Shown: in pieces, positions 6,570 through 15,543 of the stretch
Numbering within the stretch: position 1 is the first letter of the stretch
Layout of the letters: every line of letters begins with the position of its first letter
Origin: SXZD01 sp034680345
GTDB taxonomy: Bacteria > Pseudomonadota > Gammaproteobacteria > Burkholderiales > Burkholderiaceae_B
DNA: 64,000 nt
Reading direction: 5' to 3'
Assembly (NCBI GenBank): GCA_034680345.1
Contig: JAXISZ010000003.1
Span: 1-64,000, forward strand
Made by a program: the position numbers and the translations under genes
The notes under the pieces: model-generated
What the model saw: only the letters and a program-made list of their open reading frames with translations
Database searches by the model: none
Told to the model about the DNA's origin: nothing

Positions 6570-8480
6570 ATGTCCCAAGAGTTTACTGATCCAGCACTTG
6601 CTGCTTTGCGTGTTCCTCCTCATTCTGTAGAATCTGAACAATCAGTTATTGGTGGTTTATTGCTAGACAATAACGCCTGGGACCGAATTGCTGATTTAAT
6701 TAGGGTTGAAGACTTTTACCGTTTCGATCATCGTTTGATTTTTGAGCATATACTCAAGCTCATGGAGCGTTCACGACCTGCCGATGTGGTTACAGTGTTT
6801 GAGTCGTTACAAAATCAGGCTAAGGCCGATGAGGTTGGCGGTTTGTCCTATTTAAATGCAATTGCGCAGTATACGCCTTCGGCGTCTAATATTCGCCGTT
6901 ATGCTGAAATTGTTCGAGACAAAGCGGTATTGCGTCGATTAATTACGGTCAGTGACGAAATATCAACCAGTGCTTTAAATCCACAAGGGCGAGACACCAA
7001 AACCTTGTTGGATGAAGCTGAAGGTAAAATTTTTAAAATAGCGGAAGACGGAGCCCGTGGCTCTGCCAGTTTTCAGGAGTTGCAACCTGTTTTGGCAAAA
7101 GTGGTGCAACGTATTGATGAATTGTACAGCCGCGACTCAGACAGCGATATTACCGGTATACCGACAGGGTTTATAGATCTTGATCAAAAAACATCAGGCT
7201 TACAAGCGGGTGATTTAATCATTGTTGCTGGCCGACCTTCAATGGGTAAAACAGCGTTTAGTTTAAACATTGGTGAGCATGTTGCGATTGATGCGGGTTT
7301 GCCCGTGGCTGTTTTCTCTATGGAAATGGGTGCTGAGCAGTTGGCCATGCGTTTACTGGGTTCTGTTGGTCGTTTAGATCAGCACCGGTTGCGCACCGGA
7401 AAACTGATTGATGAAGATTGGCCACGGTTAACCAATGCAGTTCATAAAATGCAAGATGCCCAGCTATTTATTGACGAAACCCCCGCACTTTCACCTATGG
7501 AGTTGCGAGCACGGGCACGCCGTTTAGCCCGTCAGTGTGGGCGACTGGGGTTGGTCATTATTGACTATTTGCAATTGATGGGTTCTAGCTCGCCGGGAGA
7601 AAATCGCGCCACTGAAATTTCTGAAATATCTCGTTCTTTAAAAGCATTGGCCAAAGAGTTATCATGCCCTGTGATTGCATTATCGCAGTTAAATCGTTCT
7701 TTAGAACAAAGGCCCAATAAACGTCCCGTGATGTCTGACCTGCGCGAGTGCGTAACAGCCGACACCTTGGTTACTTTGGCTGATGGCCGTCAATGTCCTA
7801 TTTTTCAGTTGCTTGGGCAAACGCCGGAGGTTTTTTCTATCAATGCACAAGGCAGGCTTGAGCGTTCAATATGCAACAAAGTGTGGTTGGTTGGAACCAA
7901 ACCAGTGGTCCGTGTTAGGTTGGCCAGTGGCGCGAGTATTTGCTGTACTTTGCAACACCGATTATTAAGTCAGGACGGGTGGCGAACGGTTGCCGAGCTT
8001 AGTGCGGGTCATTTTTTGGCGAGAGCCGCTCATTTTGAATGTCAGGTTTCATCCTGTGAAAACTCATACGGTGTTGAAACAGCATCACAAGTATCACAAT
8101 CTTGTACACAAGGTTTTGTGGCGGATTATACAACCAATCACATAAAAAATAGTCCTGACTTGGTTTGGGATTCGATTGTTGCCATAGAACCTGAAGGTGA
8201 ACAACCGGTGTATGATTTAACAGTGCCTGGTAATGCATCCTGGCTGGCGGGTGACATTGTAAGTCACAATTCAGGTGCCATTGAACAAGACGCTGATGTT
8301 ATCATTTTTATCTACCGTGACGAAGTGTATAACCCAGACTCACCAGATAAAGGTACCGCAGAAATTATTATTGGTAAACAAAGAAATGGTCCCATAGGTA
8401 CCCTTCGGGTGACATTTTTGGGCCAGTTTACAAAGTTTGAGAATTATACAGGCGCGCAGTTAAGCGGCGATTTATACTAA
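6570..8480 (+). CDS. dnaB: Replicative DNA helicase DnaB, interrupted by an intein
   Basis: A 636-residue reading frame that encodes a 462-residue DnaB once the intein (residues 394-567) is removed, close to the usual length. DnaB is the hexameric 5'-3' helicase at the replication fork. The N-domain opens with PPHSVESEQSVIGGLLLD. The RecA-like domain has Walker A GRPSMGKTAF near residue 224, Walker B IIDYLQLM near 331 and SQLNRSLE. The helicase sequence breaks after SDLRE and resumes at SGAIEQDADVIIFIYRDE, a highly conserved stretch. Splicing must occur for a working helicase unless a second dnaB exists elsewhere. Confidence 0.97.
   Translation: MSQEFTDPALAALRVPPHSVESEQSVIGGLLLDNNAWDRIADLIRVEDFYRFDHRLIFEHILKLMERSRPADVVTVFESLQNQAKADEVGGLSYLNAIAQYTPSASNIRRYAEIVRDKAVLRRLITVSDEISTSALNPQGRDTKTLLDEAEGKIFKIAEDGARGSASFQELQPVLAKVVQRIDELYSRDSDSDITGIPTGFIDLDQKTSGLQAGDLIIVAGRPSMGKTAFSLNIGEHVAIDAGLPVAVFSMEMGAEQLAMRLLGSVGRLDQHRLRTGKLIDEDWPRLTNAVHKMQDAQLFIDETPALSPMELRARARRLARQCGRLGLVIIDYLQLMGSSSPGENRATEISEISRSLKALAKELSCPVIALSQLNRSLEQRPNKRPVMSDLRECVTADTLVTLADGRQCPIFQLLGQTPEVFSINAQGRLERSICNKVWLVGTKPVVRVRLASGASICCTLQHRLLSQDGWRTVAELSAGHFLARAAHFECQVSSCENSYGVETASQVSQSCTQGFVADYTTNHIKNSPDLVWDSIVAIEPEGEQPVYDLTVPGNASWLAGDIVSHNSGAIEQDADVIIFIYRDEVYNPDSPDKGTAEIIIGKQRNGPIGTLRVTFLGQFTKFENYTGAQLSGDLY
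7749..8270 (+). other. DnaB mini-intein (174 residues, no homing endonuclease)
   Basis: The insert starts with Cys1 in block A (CVTADTLVTLADGRQC). It has block B with the T-x-x-H motif (TLQH in ICCTLQHRLL), a block-F-like VYDLTVPGNASWLAGD, and ends in IVSHN with penultimate His and terminal Asn, followed by Ser+1 of the C-extein. All residues needed for class 1 protein splicing are visible. Only about 50 residues lie between the splicing halves, and no LAGLIDADG or HNH motif is present. The C-terminal part resembles the cyanobacterial (Ssp) DnaB mini-intein. Insertion is between SDLRE and SGAIEQ, in or beside the H4-motif site used by other DnaB inteins. Confidence 0.95.
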
Positions 8481-8503
8481 TAGCGTTTATTGTGGTGGTG
8501 GTG

Positions 8504-8523
8504 CGCGCCCCTGCTAGGGCGCG
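8504..8523. terminator. Bidirectional terminator between dnaB and phoH
   Basis: CGCGCCC (8504-8510) pairs with GGGCGCG (8517-8523) around a 6-nt loop in the short gap between two convergent genes. There is no clear T-run on either side. Confidence 0.5.
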
Positions 8524-8546
8524 GTGTTTAGGCGTTTTCAGGTGGT

Positions 8547-10202
8547 TTACAAAGCGTCTGCTGCAAAATCTGCCAGCCGCGAACGTTCGCCTCTTTGCAG
8601 GGTGATGTGTCCTGCGTGTGACCAGCCTTTAAAACGATCAACTACGTAAGTTAAACCTGAAGAGCCTTCTGTTAAATAGGGGGTGTCGATTTGTGCAATA
8701 TTACCTAGACAGATTACCTTGGTGCCGGGGCCTGCTCGTGTAATCAAGGTTTTCATTTGTTTTGGCGATAAATTTTGTGCTTCATCAATAATCAAAAATT
8801 TGTTAACAAATGTGCGGCCACGCATAAAGTTCATGGATTTAATGCGAATTTTTGTTTTGATCAATTCATTTGTGGCGTTTCTGCCCCAATCGCCAGCGCT
8901 GTTGTCAGATTGATTCAACACTTCTAGGTTGTCTTCCAAGGCTCCCATCCAGGGTGCCATTTTTTCTTCTTCTGTACCAGGTAAAAAGCCAATATCTTCT
9001 CCGACAGGTACCGTAGCTCGGGTAACAATAATTTCGTTATATTGTTTATTTTCTAGTGTTTGGCTAAGACCAGCCGCCAGTGCGAGCAGGGTTTTACCAG
9101 TGCCGGCTTGTCCCAATAGCGTTACAAAGTCGCATTCAGGATTCATTAGTAAATTTAGTGCAAAGTTTTGTTCAATATTACGTGTTGTAATACCCCAAAC
9201 AGCATTTTTCCCATGGCTAAAATCACGTAACGTTTGCAAAACAGCGGTGCGCCCGTTGATTTCTTTGACTTGAGCAATTAAAGGTGTTCCAGATTCACAA
9301 TGGACAAATTGATTAACAACCATTTGGCTAACCAAGGGGCCTGTGATTCGGTAAAAGGTGCTGCCTGACTGTTGCCAACTTTCAATGCCTTTGCTGTGTT
9401 TTTCCCAGAAGTCGGTAGGTAAATGCATAAAACCATTGTAGAGAAGATCGCTGTCTTCGAGCACTTGATCATTAAAATAATCTTCCGCTTGTAGACCCAG
9501 TGCTCTGGCTTTGATGCGCATGTTGATGTCTTTTGATACCAAAGCAACTTTGCGGTTTGTATGGGTTTGGGCTAAGGCATGCACCACATTTAAAATTTGA
9601 TTGTCAGCTTTTCCCATGGGTAGGTGGTCAGATAGGTCGTTTCCCATGGGTGCCATTTGTAAAAATAGATGGCCGGTTGCTTCAATATTCCCAAGTTTAT
9701 CAAGCGCCATGCCTTGTTCAATGTTGGCATGTTCGTTTAATAAGGTGTCAAGGGTTCGGCTAATGGATCGGGCATTTCGGGCTACTTCAGACATGCCTTT
9801 TTTATGATCGTCCAGTTCCTCCAGTGTAATTAAAGGAATATAAACGTCATGCTCTTCAAACCTGAATAGCGCTGTTGGGTCGTGCATAAGTACATTCGTG
9901 TCGAGCACATAAAGACAGCGTTGGTCACTTGGAATGCGTTTGACTGATTTAGCGCTTGTTTTATTGATTTTTTTTGTTGAATGGCCTGTTGCGGGCATTG
10001 CAACAGTTTGTTGTTTGCCTTTTGTATATGATGTGGTTTTAATTTTTTCTATCGCAGATATTGCCATACTGGGCGCAGTATGCGGTTTTTGCGTAGCAGG
10101 TGCGTGCGCAACAGATACAGGAGGCTTGTTTTTACTCTTGGTGATTTTCGGGATATTGGCTAGAGTGTCGGCCATTTTAGAGGGGGCTTTGGGTAGTGGC
10201 AT
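8547..10202 (-). CDS. PhoH-family ATPase with N-terminal PIN domain
   Basis: A 551-residue PhoH2-type protein. Residues 1-95 are a basic, low-complexity extension rich in Lys, Thr and Pro. A PIN (ribonuclease-like) domain follows, with the acidic residue Asp101 in LYVLDTNVLMHDP and a second acidic cluster in EELDDHKKG. The C-terminal PhoH domain has Walker A GQAGTGKT near residue 368 and Walker B FLIIDEAQN. Relatives are thought to couple ATP hydrolysis to RNA unwinding and cleavage, but the physiological role is not settled. It is the last gene of a minus-strand group with the peroxiredoxin, EamA and Mth938-like genes. Confidence 0.9.
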   Translation of the reverse strand: MPLPKAPSKMADTLANIPKITKSKNKPPVSVAHAPATQKPHTAPSMAISAIEKIKTTSYTKGKQQTVAMPATGHSTKKINKTSAKSVKRIPSDQRCLYVLDTNVLMHDPTALFRFEEHDVYIPLITLEELDDHKKGMSEVARNARSISRTLDTLLNEHANIEQGMALDKLGNIEATGHLFLQMAPMGNDLSDHLPMGKADNQILNVVHALAQTHTNRKVALVSKDINMRIKARALGLQAEDYFNDQVLEDSDLLYNGFMHLPTDFWEKHSKGIESWQQSGSTFYRITGPLVSQMVVNQFVHCESGTPLIAQVKEINGRTAVLQTLRDFSHGKNAVWGITTRNIEQNFALNLLMNPECDFVTLLGQAGTGKTLLALAAGLSQTLENKQYNEIIVTRATVPVGEDIGFLPGTEEEKMAPWMGALEDNLEVLNQSDNSAGDWGRNATNELIKTKIRIKSMNFMRGRTFVNKFLIIDEAQNLSPKQMKTLITRAGPGTKVICLGNIAQIDTPYLTEGSSGLTYVVDRFKGWSHAGHITLQRGERSRLADFAADAL

Positions 10203-10235
10203 TCGTTGTTAGCCTTTTTTATGGTTTGTGTTTAT

Positions 10236-10697
10236 TTATAAGCTCTGAACAAACTTTAATACGTCTTCAACGTGTCCGGGCACTTTTACACTACGCCATT
10301 GCTGGCGCAGTACACCGTTTTTGTCAATAACAAATGTGCTGCGCTCAATGCCACGCACCTGTTTACCATACATATTTTTATTTTTCATGACTTCAAATAA
10401 ACTGCATAATTGCTCTTGCGGATCAGAAATCAATTCAAATGGCAGATTCAGTTTATTTTTAAAATTAGAATGTGACTTTAAACTGTCACGAGAAACACCA
10501 CAAATGACTGCACCTGCTAGCGTAAATGCAGCAAAATGATCTCTAAAATTTTCGCTCTCTGTTGTACAGCCTGGTGTACTGTCCTTGGGATAGAAATACA
10601 ATACCAGTGTTTTGCCGTTAAAATCAGATAAACTGAGTGTGCCGTTTGTGCTTTCTGCGCTAAAGTTTTCTATCGATTCGTTTAGTATTGTGGGCAT
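10236..10697 (-). CDS. bcp: Peroxiredoxin, BCP/PrxQ type
   Basis: A 153-residue thioredoxin-fold peroxidase that reduces peroxides. The peroxidatic cysteine is Cys44 in YPKDSTPGCTTE. The resolving cysteine found five residues later in E. coli BCP is absent (Glu49 here). The other cysteines (in VICGV and EQLCSLF) or an external thiol would have to complete the cycle, as in one-Cys members. It sits 14 bp downstream of the EamA gene and 33 bp upstream of phoH, so co-transcription is likely. Confidence 0.92.
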   Translation of the reverse strand: MPTILNESIENFSAESTNGTLSLSDFNGKTLVLYFYPKDSTPGCTTESENFRDHFAAFTLAGAVICGVSRDSLKSHSNFKNKLNLPFELISDPQEQLCSLFEVMKNKNMYGKQVRGIERSTFVIDKNGVLRQQWRSVKVPGHVEDVLKFVQSL

Positions 10698-10711
10698 AAA
10701 TAGGGTTTCCT

Positions 10712-11083
10712 TTAACTTTTAACCAACAGTAACACACCGAGTAAAATGATGCCGGTGGCCACTATGCGTTGAATTGATAAATTTTCACCTAACCACCAGT
10801 GTGCACCCACTGCATTTATGATATAACCAATTGAAAGCATTGGGTATGCAATTGAAACATCAACACGAGATAAACCCATAATCCAGACAATAAATGAAAT
10901 ACCATAGCATAAAGCGCCTAAAATAATGGGCCACTGGCTAGCGATTTGAATCAAATTTAAGAGTAAATTTCCTGTGCTTAAATCGATAATCCCAAGGCGG
11001 TTGGTGCCTGTTTTTAATAACAGTTGTGCCGCAGAATTAAGCACAACACCGGTTAAAATATAAAATAATGCACTGTTTTTCAT
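10712..11083 (-). CDS. Small EamA/DMT-family membrane protein
   Basis: A 123-residue protein made of four predicted membrane helices (NSALFYILTGVVLNSAAQLLL, IILGALCYGISFIVWIM, IAYPMLSIGYIINAVGAHWW and IVATGIILLGVLLLV). Small DMT members of this size act as dimers; the pattern is closest to ArnE/ArnF- or SMR-like proteins that move lipid carriers or cations. The substrate cannot be read from the sequence. It lies 10 bp after the Mth938-like gene in the same operon. Confidence 0.75.
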   Translation of the reverse strand: MKNSALFYILTGVVLNSAAQLLLKTGTNRLGIIDLSTGNLLLNLIQIASQWPIILGALCYGISFIVWIMGLSRVDVSIAYPMLSIGYIINAVGAHWWLGENLSIQRIVATGIILLGVLLLVKS

Positions 11084-11093
11084 AGGGTTATGA

Positions 11094-11492
11094 TTAGATG
11101 AAGGCTGAGAAGGTTAATGCAGCTATCACGTTGCGTCCTTCGCTAAGTAGTAAATTGAAAGTTCGACAAGCCGCTGGTGTGTTCATCACTTCTACGGTTA
11201 GGCCGTTGATCGCCCATTGTTTTCGAATTGACTTATCAGGGAAAATTTGGTGCAGTCCTGTGCCCAATAAAATAATTGTATTGTGTAATGGGTCCGTGTG
11301 TCGTTGAACAAATCGGGTTAAACTGCTAGCTGCCGTGTTAAAGTCTATTTGCCCTTCTGGCCAGGGTTGTGGCTTGATTTTTGAACCAAGAATAAGCGCT
11401 TGATTCCAATATTGACCGTTTAAAGTTAGACCATGGGGATCCACAGCACTGATGTTCATTGGATTGTTTAAAATATCAGCTTGGAATTTCAC
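11094..11492 (-). CDS. Mth938-like (DUF498) domain protein
   Basis: A 132-residue protein of the Mth938/NDUFAF3-like family. Characteristic parts are the N-terminal INxY-like segment, ILLGTGLHQIFPD in the centre, and the C-terminal VEVMNTPAACRTFNLLLSEGRNVIAAL. The mitochondrial relative NDUFAF3 assists complex I assembly; in bacteria the role is undefined. It is the first gene of a four-gene minus-strand unit and diverges from the aminotransferase gene across only 53 bp, which must hold both promoters. Confidence 0.85.
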   Translation of the reverse strand: MKFQADILNNPMNISAVDPHGLTLNGQYWNQALILGSKIKPQPWPEGQIDFNTAASSLTRFVQRHTDPLHNTIILLGTGLHQIFPDKSIRKQWAINGLTVEVMNTPAACRTFNLLLSEGRNVIAALTFSAFI

Positions 11493-11545
11493 GTTTTGCG
11501 CAGTAATATCGAAAAGATTAAAGTATAGCCATTTGCAGGATTAAC

Positions 11546-12775
11546 ATGATGAAGCCCGTTGAAAAATCCGCTAAATTAAACCATGTATGCTATGACATAC
11601 GAGGCCCAGTTTTGGCCCGAGCCAAACAGCTGGAAGAAGAAGGCCAGCGTATTATTAAATTAAATATTGGAAATTTGGCTCCTTTTGGTTTTGAGGCACC
11701 TGATGAGGTTCGTCAAGACGTTATTATGAATCTTGGCAACGCTTCAGGTTATACAGATTCCAAAGGCTTATTTGCGGCTCGTAAAGCCATTATGCATTAC
11801 ACTCAGCAAAAACAAATTAAAGGGGTCACATTAGAGGACATCATTATAGGCAATGGAGTTTCTGAGCTGATTGTCATGGCTATGCAAGGTTTGCTTAATT
11901 CCGGTGACGAGGTTTTGGTGCCAGCCCCAGACTATCCCTTATGGACTGCTGCAGTTTCGCTTGGTGGCGGCACCCCACGCCATTATTTGTGTGATGAGGG
12001 TTCTGGCTGGCTGCCTGATTTAAACGATATTCGTGCCAAAGTTAATTCTAAGACAAAGGCCATTGTCATCATTAACCCTAATAACCCAACTGGTGCAGTT
12101 TATCCAGACGATATTTTATTGGGTTTGATTCAAATAGCTAGAGAGCATCAACTGATTGTTTTTGCTGACGAAATTTACGATAAAATGCTTTACGATGGAG
12201 GGGGGCATACTTCTGCAGCTTCTTTGGCTGACGATATTTTATTTATTACAATGAATGGGTTATCAAAGAATTATCGAGCTTGTGGGTATCGCGCGGGTTG
12301 GTTGGTTATTTCAGGTGAAAAACGCCATGCTACCGACTACATTGAAGGTTTGAATATGTTGGCCAGTATGCGTTTATGTGCCAATGTACCAGGCCAATAC
12401 GCCATTCAAACTTCTTTGGGTGGATATCAGAGTATCGATGATCTGGTTGCCCCAGGGGGGCGTTTGGCTCGTCAGCGCGACGTTGCCTGGGATTTAATTA
12501 CCCAAATTCCAGGGGTAAATTGTGTGAAGCCGCAATCGGCATTGTATTTGTTTCCCCGTTTAGACCCAAAGATTTATCCAATTGTCAATGACCAACATTT
12601 TATTTTAGAGCTGCTTGAACAACAAAAAGTGCTTGTGGTTCAAGGCTCAGGTTTTAATTGGCCACATTCAGACCATTTTAGATTGGTTTTTCTTCCAAAC
12701 ACCGATGATTTAACAGAGGCCATTACACGGATTGCTCTGTTTCTTGACGCATATCGTCGTCGTGTCGCCTCTTAA
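11546..12775 (+). CDS. alaA: Alanine/glutamate-pyruvate-type aminotransferase
   Basis: A 409-residue class I PLP-dependent aminotransferase. The PLP lysine lies in SKNYRACGYRAGW, substrate and cofactor residues are visible in NPNNPTGAVY and ADEIYDKMLYDG, and a C-terminal FRLVFLP arginine would bind the substrate carboxylate. AlaA (YfbQ) makes alanine from pyruvate and glutamate. The position directly before hom and thrC is standard in this bacterial group and suggests coordinated amino-acid synthesis. Two adjacent ATGs begin the gene, with an AGGA ribosome site five bases before the first. Confidence 0.9.
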   Translation: MMKPVEKSAKLNHVCYDIRGPVLARAKQLEEEGQRIIKLNIGNLAPFGFEAPDEVRQDVIMNLGNASGYTDSKGLFAARKAIMHYTQQKQIKGVTLEDIIIGNGVSELIVMAMQGLLNSGDEVLVPAPDYPLWTAAVSLGGGTPRHYLCDEGSGWLPDLNDIRAKVNSKTKAIVIINPNNPTGAVYPDDILLGLIQIAREHQLIVFADEIYDKMLYDGGGHTSAASLADDILFITMNGLSKNYRACGYRAGWLVISGEKRHATDYIEGLNMLASMRLCANVPGQYAIQTSLGGYQSIDDLVAPGGRLARQRDVAWDLITQIPGVNCVKPQSALYLFPRLDPKIYPIVNDQHFILELLEQQKVLVVQGSGFNWPHSDHFRLVFLPNTDDLTEAITRIALFLDAYRRRVAS

Positions 12776-12823
12776 CTCATTGACACATTTACTCAATAGA
12801 TTTGATTGAAAGTTTTTTAATTT

Positions 12824-14134
12824 ATGAACCCCCTTCGTGTTGCTCTTTTAGGTTTTGGTGTGGTGGGTAGTGGCACCTATCACGTTTTAATGCGTAATCA
12901 ATTAGAAATTGTTCGCCGTGTTGGTCGTGCTATTGAAATTGCAGCCATTGTTGATCTTGATATTGAAAAAGTAACTCAAGCCACCGCGTCGTCGGTGGCT
13001 GTGAGCAATGATGCCATGGCAGTGATACAGCGCGCAGATATTGACGTTGTGATTGAATTGATTGGTGGTTACACCGTTGCTAAAAAATTTGTTTTGGCAG
13101 CAATTGAGGCAGGAAAGCATGTTGTAACTGCCAATAAGGCGCTTTTGGCAACGTATGGTAATGAGATATTTGCAGCGGCACGCGCCAAAGGTGTAATACT
13201 TGCCTTTGAAGCTGCGGTTGCGGGCGGTATTCCTGTTATTAAAGCAGTTCGAGAAGGGCTTACAGCAAACCGTATTCAGTGGATTGCTGGCATTATTAAC
13301 GGTACCAGTAATTTTATTTTGTCTGAAATGCGCAGCAAAGGTTTACCCTTTGCTGATGTCTTACAACAAGCGCAAGCGCTCGGTTACGCTGAGGCAGATC
13401 CTACCTTTGATATTGAGGGTGTAGATGCAGCACATAAATTAACCTTATTATCGGCTTTGGCGTTTGGTACACCTTTACAGTTTGAACACGCATATGTCGA
13501 GGGTATTTCTAAACTTGAGCAAGCTGATATTCAGTATGCAGAACAACTGGGGTATCGGTTGAAGCTGTTGGGTATTACACGACGCACTGCTGATGGCGTT
13601 GAATTGCGAGTTCATCCGTGTTTAATACCTTCAGGGCGTTTAATTGCAAATGTTGAAGGTGTTATGAATGCGGTATTGGTTAAGGGCGATGCTGTTGGGC
13701 CAACTTTATACTATGGTGCTGGTGCCGGAAGTGAAGCCACCGCTTCGGCTGTGGTGGCAGATTTGGTTGATATTGCCCGTTTGCAACATGCCCAGACCGA
13801 TCACCGTGTGCCTTACAGTGCATTTCAGCACGAATACATTCAAAACTTACCCGTGTTGCCGATGGATGAAGTGCGTACATCATTTTATTTGCGCATGCGC
13901 GTTGCTGACTTACCTGGCGTGCTCGCAGAAATTACCCGAATTTTAGCTGCTGGTTCTATATCCATAGGCGCCATGATCCAAAAAGAACCTTCCCAGGGTC
14001 AGTCTCATGCTGATATTGTTTTATTAACGCACCAGTGCAGAGAGGGTGATGTGTGCCAGGCTATTGCCGCTATTGAGTCGCTTGATACCGTGGTTTCAGA
14101 AGTAACTCGAATTCGTTTAGAGGAGCTAAACTGA
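12824..14134 (+). CDS. hom: Homoserine dehydrogenase
   Basis: A 436-residue enzyme that reduces aspartate semialdehyde to homoserine, the branch point to threonine and methionine. The Rossmann NAD(P) motif GFGVVGSG is near the N-terminus, followed by VVTANKALLA and the catalytic region GIINGTSNFILSEM with EADPTFDIEGVDAAHK. A C-terminal ACT domain (about residue 350 on, beginning FYLRMRVADLPGVLAEI) would give allosteric control, typically by threonine. It overlaps thrC at TGATG, indicating translational coupling. Confidence 0.95.
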   Translation: MNPLRVALLGFGVVGSGTYHVLMRNQLEIVRRVGRAIEIAAIVDLDIEKVTQATASSVAVSNDAMAVIQRADIDVVIELIGGYTVAKKFVLAAIEAGKHVVTANKALLATYGNEIFAAARAKGVILAFEAAVAGGIPVIKAVREGLTANRIQWIAGIINGTSNFILSEMRSKGLPFADVLQQAQALGYAEADPTFDIEGVDAAHKLTLLSALAFGTPLQFEHAYVEGISKLEQADIQYAEQLGYRLKLLGITRRTADGVELRVHPCLIPSGRLIANVEGVMNAVLVKGDAVGPTLYYGAGAGSEATASAVVADLVDIARLQHAQTDHRVPYSAFQHEYIQNLPVLPMDEVRTSFYLRMRVADLPGVLAEITRILAAGSISIGAMIQKEPSQGQSHADIVLLTHQCREGDVCQAIAAIESLDTVVSEVTRIRLEELN

Positions 14135-15543
14135 TGAAATATACCAGCACCCGTGGTGGCATGCCTGCTCAAAGTTTTAGTGAAATTTTATTAGAAGGTT
14201 TAGCGCCTGATGGTGGTTTGGCTGTGCCACAGTCTTATTCACAATTGAGTTTAGAACAGCTGCAAAGATGGTCTGCTTTACCATACGCAGACTTGGCGTT
14301 TGAAATTATTCGCTTGTATTGTACTGACATTGAAGAAGCAACACTGTGGCGCTTAATTCAGGCGACCTACACTGAACAGGTTTTTGGTAGTAAAGAGATT
14401 ACACCTTTGCGTCAGTTGGAAGATGATTTGTTTGTGTTAGAACTTTCCAATGGCCCTACTTTGGCTTTTAAAGATATTGCAATGCAATTGCTTGGGAATT
14501 TATTTGAGTATGAATTGGGCCGGCGTCAACAAAGTTTAAATATTTTAGGGGCCACCTCTGGTGATACTGGGTCAGCTGCTGAGTATGCAATGCGCGGTAA
14601 ACAAGGGGTTAACGTGTTTATGCTTTCACCCTTAGGCAAGATGAGCTCTTTTCAGCGAGCGCAAATGTATAGCTTGCAAGATCCGAATATTCATAATCTT
14701 GCGATTGCGGGTTTTTTTGATGATTGTCAAGACATTGTGAAAGCTGTCAGTGAAGATTTAGCATTTAAATCTGATTATAAAATAGGCACTGTGAATTCAA
14801 TCAATTGGGGACGCATTACTGCTCAGGTGGTTTACTATTTTAAAGCTTATTTTTCAGTGGCTAAAAAGGTTGGAGATCCTGTTTCATTTACGGTGCCATC
14901 TGGTAACTTTGGCAATGTTTTGGCAGGCCATATTGCCCGACAAATGGGTTTGCCAATTCACCGCTTGGTTGTGGCTACCAATGAAAATGATGTGCTGGAT
15001 GAATTTTTTAATACAGGGGTATACCGTCCAAGAACTTCAGCTCAAACCCATGAAACTAGCAGTCCGTCGATGGATATTTCTAAAGCGTCAAATTTTGAGC
15101 GTTTTATTTATGATTTACTAGGCCGTGATGCTGTAAAAACTGCTGATTTATGGAAGCTATTGTCCACAGAAGGTCAATTTGATTTATCCGACTGTTTAGC
15201 ATTTCAAAATATTGGAGCCAAGTATGGTTTTCAGTCTGGGGTTTCAACCCATAAAAACCGTTTAGAAACCATTGAATTGGCGCATCGAAAATACAATACG
15301 CTTATCGATACCCACACTGCAGACGGTTTAAAGGTGGCTTTGGATAAACGTGAGCCAAGCATTCCTATGGTGGTTTTAGAAACTGCTTTACCTGTTAAAT
15401 TTGCCGCTACAATTGTTCAGGCCATTGGTATTAACCCCCCAAGGCGGCCTGAATACCAAAATATTGAAAGTTTACCGCAACGAGTAACTACGCTTCCAAC
15501 TTCTGTAGAAAGCGTCAAAGCATACATTCGGCAGCACGTTTAA
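14134..15543 (+). CDS. thrC: Threonine synthase
   Basis: A 469-residue fold-type II PLP enzyme that converts O-phosphohomoserine to threonine. The PLP lysine lies in LSNGPTLAFKDIAMQLLG near residue 112, with the phosphate-binding ATSGDTGSAAEYA after it and PSGNFGNVLAG later. The start ATG shares a base with the hom stop. No thr leader peptide or attenuator was seen upstream of hom, so regulation is probably at the enzyme level. The stop codon directly abuts the end of the convergent rhodanese gene. Confidence 0.95.
   Translation: MKYTSTRGGMPAQSFSEILLEGLAPDGGLAVPQSYSQLSLEQLQRWSALPYADLAFEIIRLYCTDIEEATLWRLIQATYTEQVFGSKEITPLRQLEDDLFVLELSNGPTLAFKDIAMQLLGNLFEYELGRRQQSLNILGATSGDTGSAAEYAMRGKQGVNVFMLSPLGKMSSFQRAQMYSLQDPNIHNLAIAGFFDDCQDIVKAVSEDLAFKSDYKIGTVNSINWGRITAQVVYYFKAYFSVAKKVGDPVSFTVPSGNFGNVLAGHIARQMGLPIHRLVVATNENDVLDEFFNTGVYRPRTSAQTHETSSPSMDISKASNFERFIYDLLGRDAVKTADLWKLLSTEGQFDLSDCLAFQNIGAKYGFQSGVSTHKNRLETIELAHRKYNTLIDTHTADGLKVALDKREPSIPMVVLETALPVKFAATIVQAIGINPPRRPEYQNIESLPQRVTTLPTSVESVKAYIRQHV

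Noticed and set aside
7999..8238. Antisense frame inside the intein as a possible homing endonuclease remnant
   Set aside because: No LAGLIDADG, HNH or GIY-YIG pattern; it is a shadow of the intein frame.
12776..12823. Threonine attenuator before hom
   Set aside because: Only 48 bp are available; no Thr/Ile-rich leader peptide or competing hairpins.
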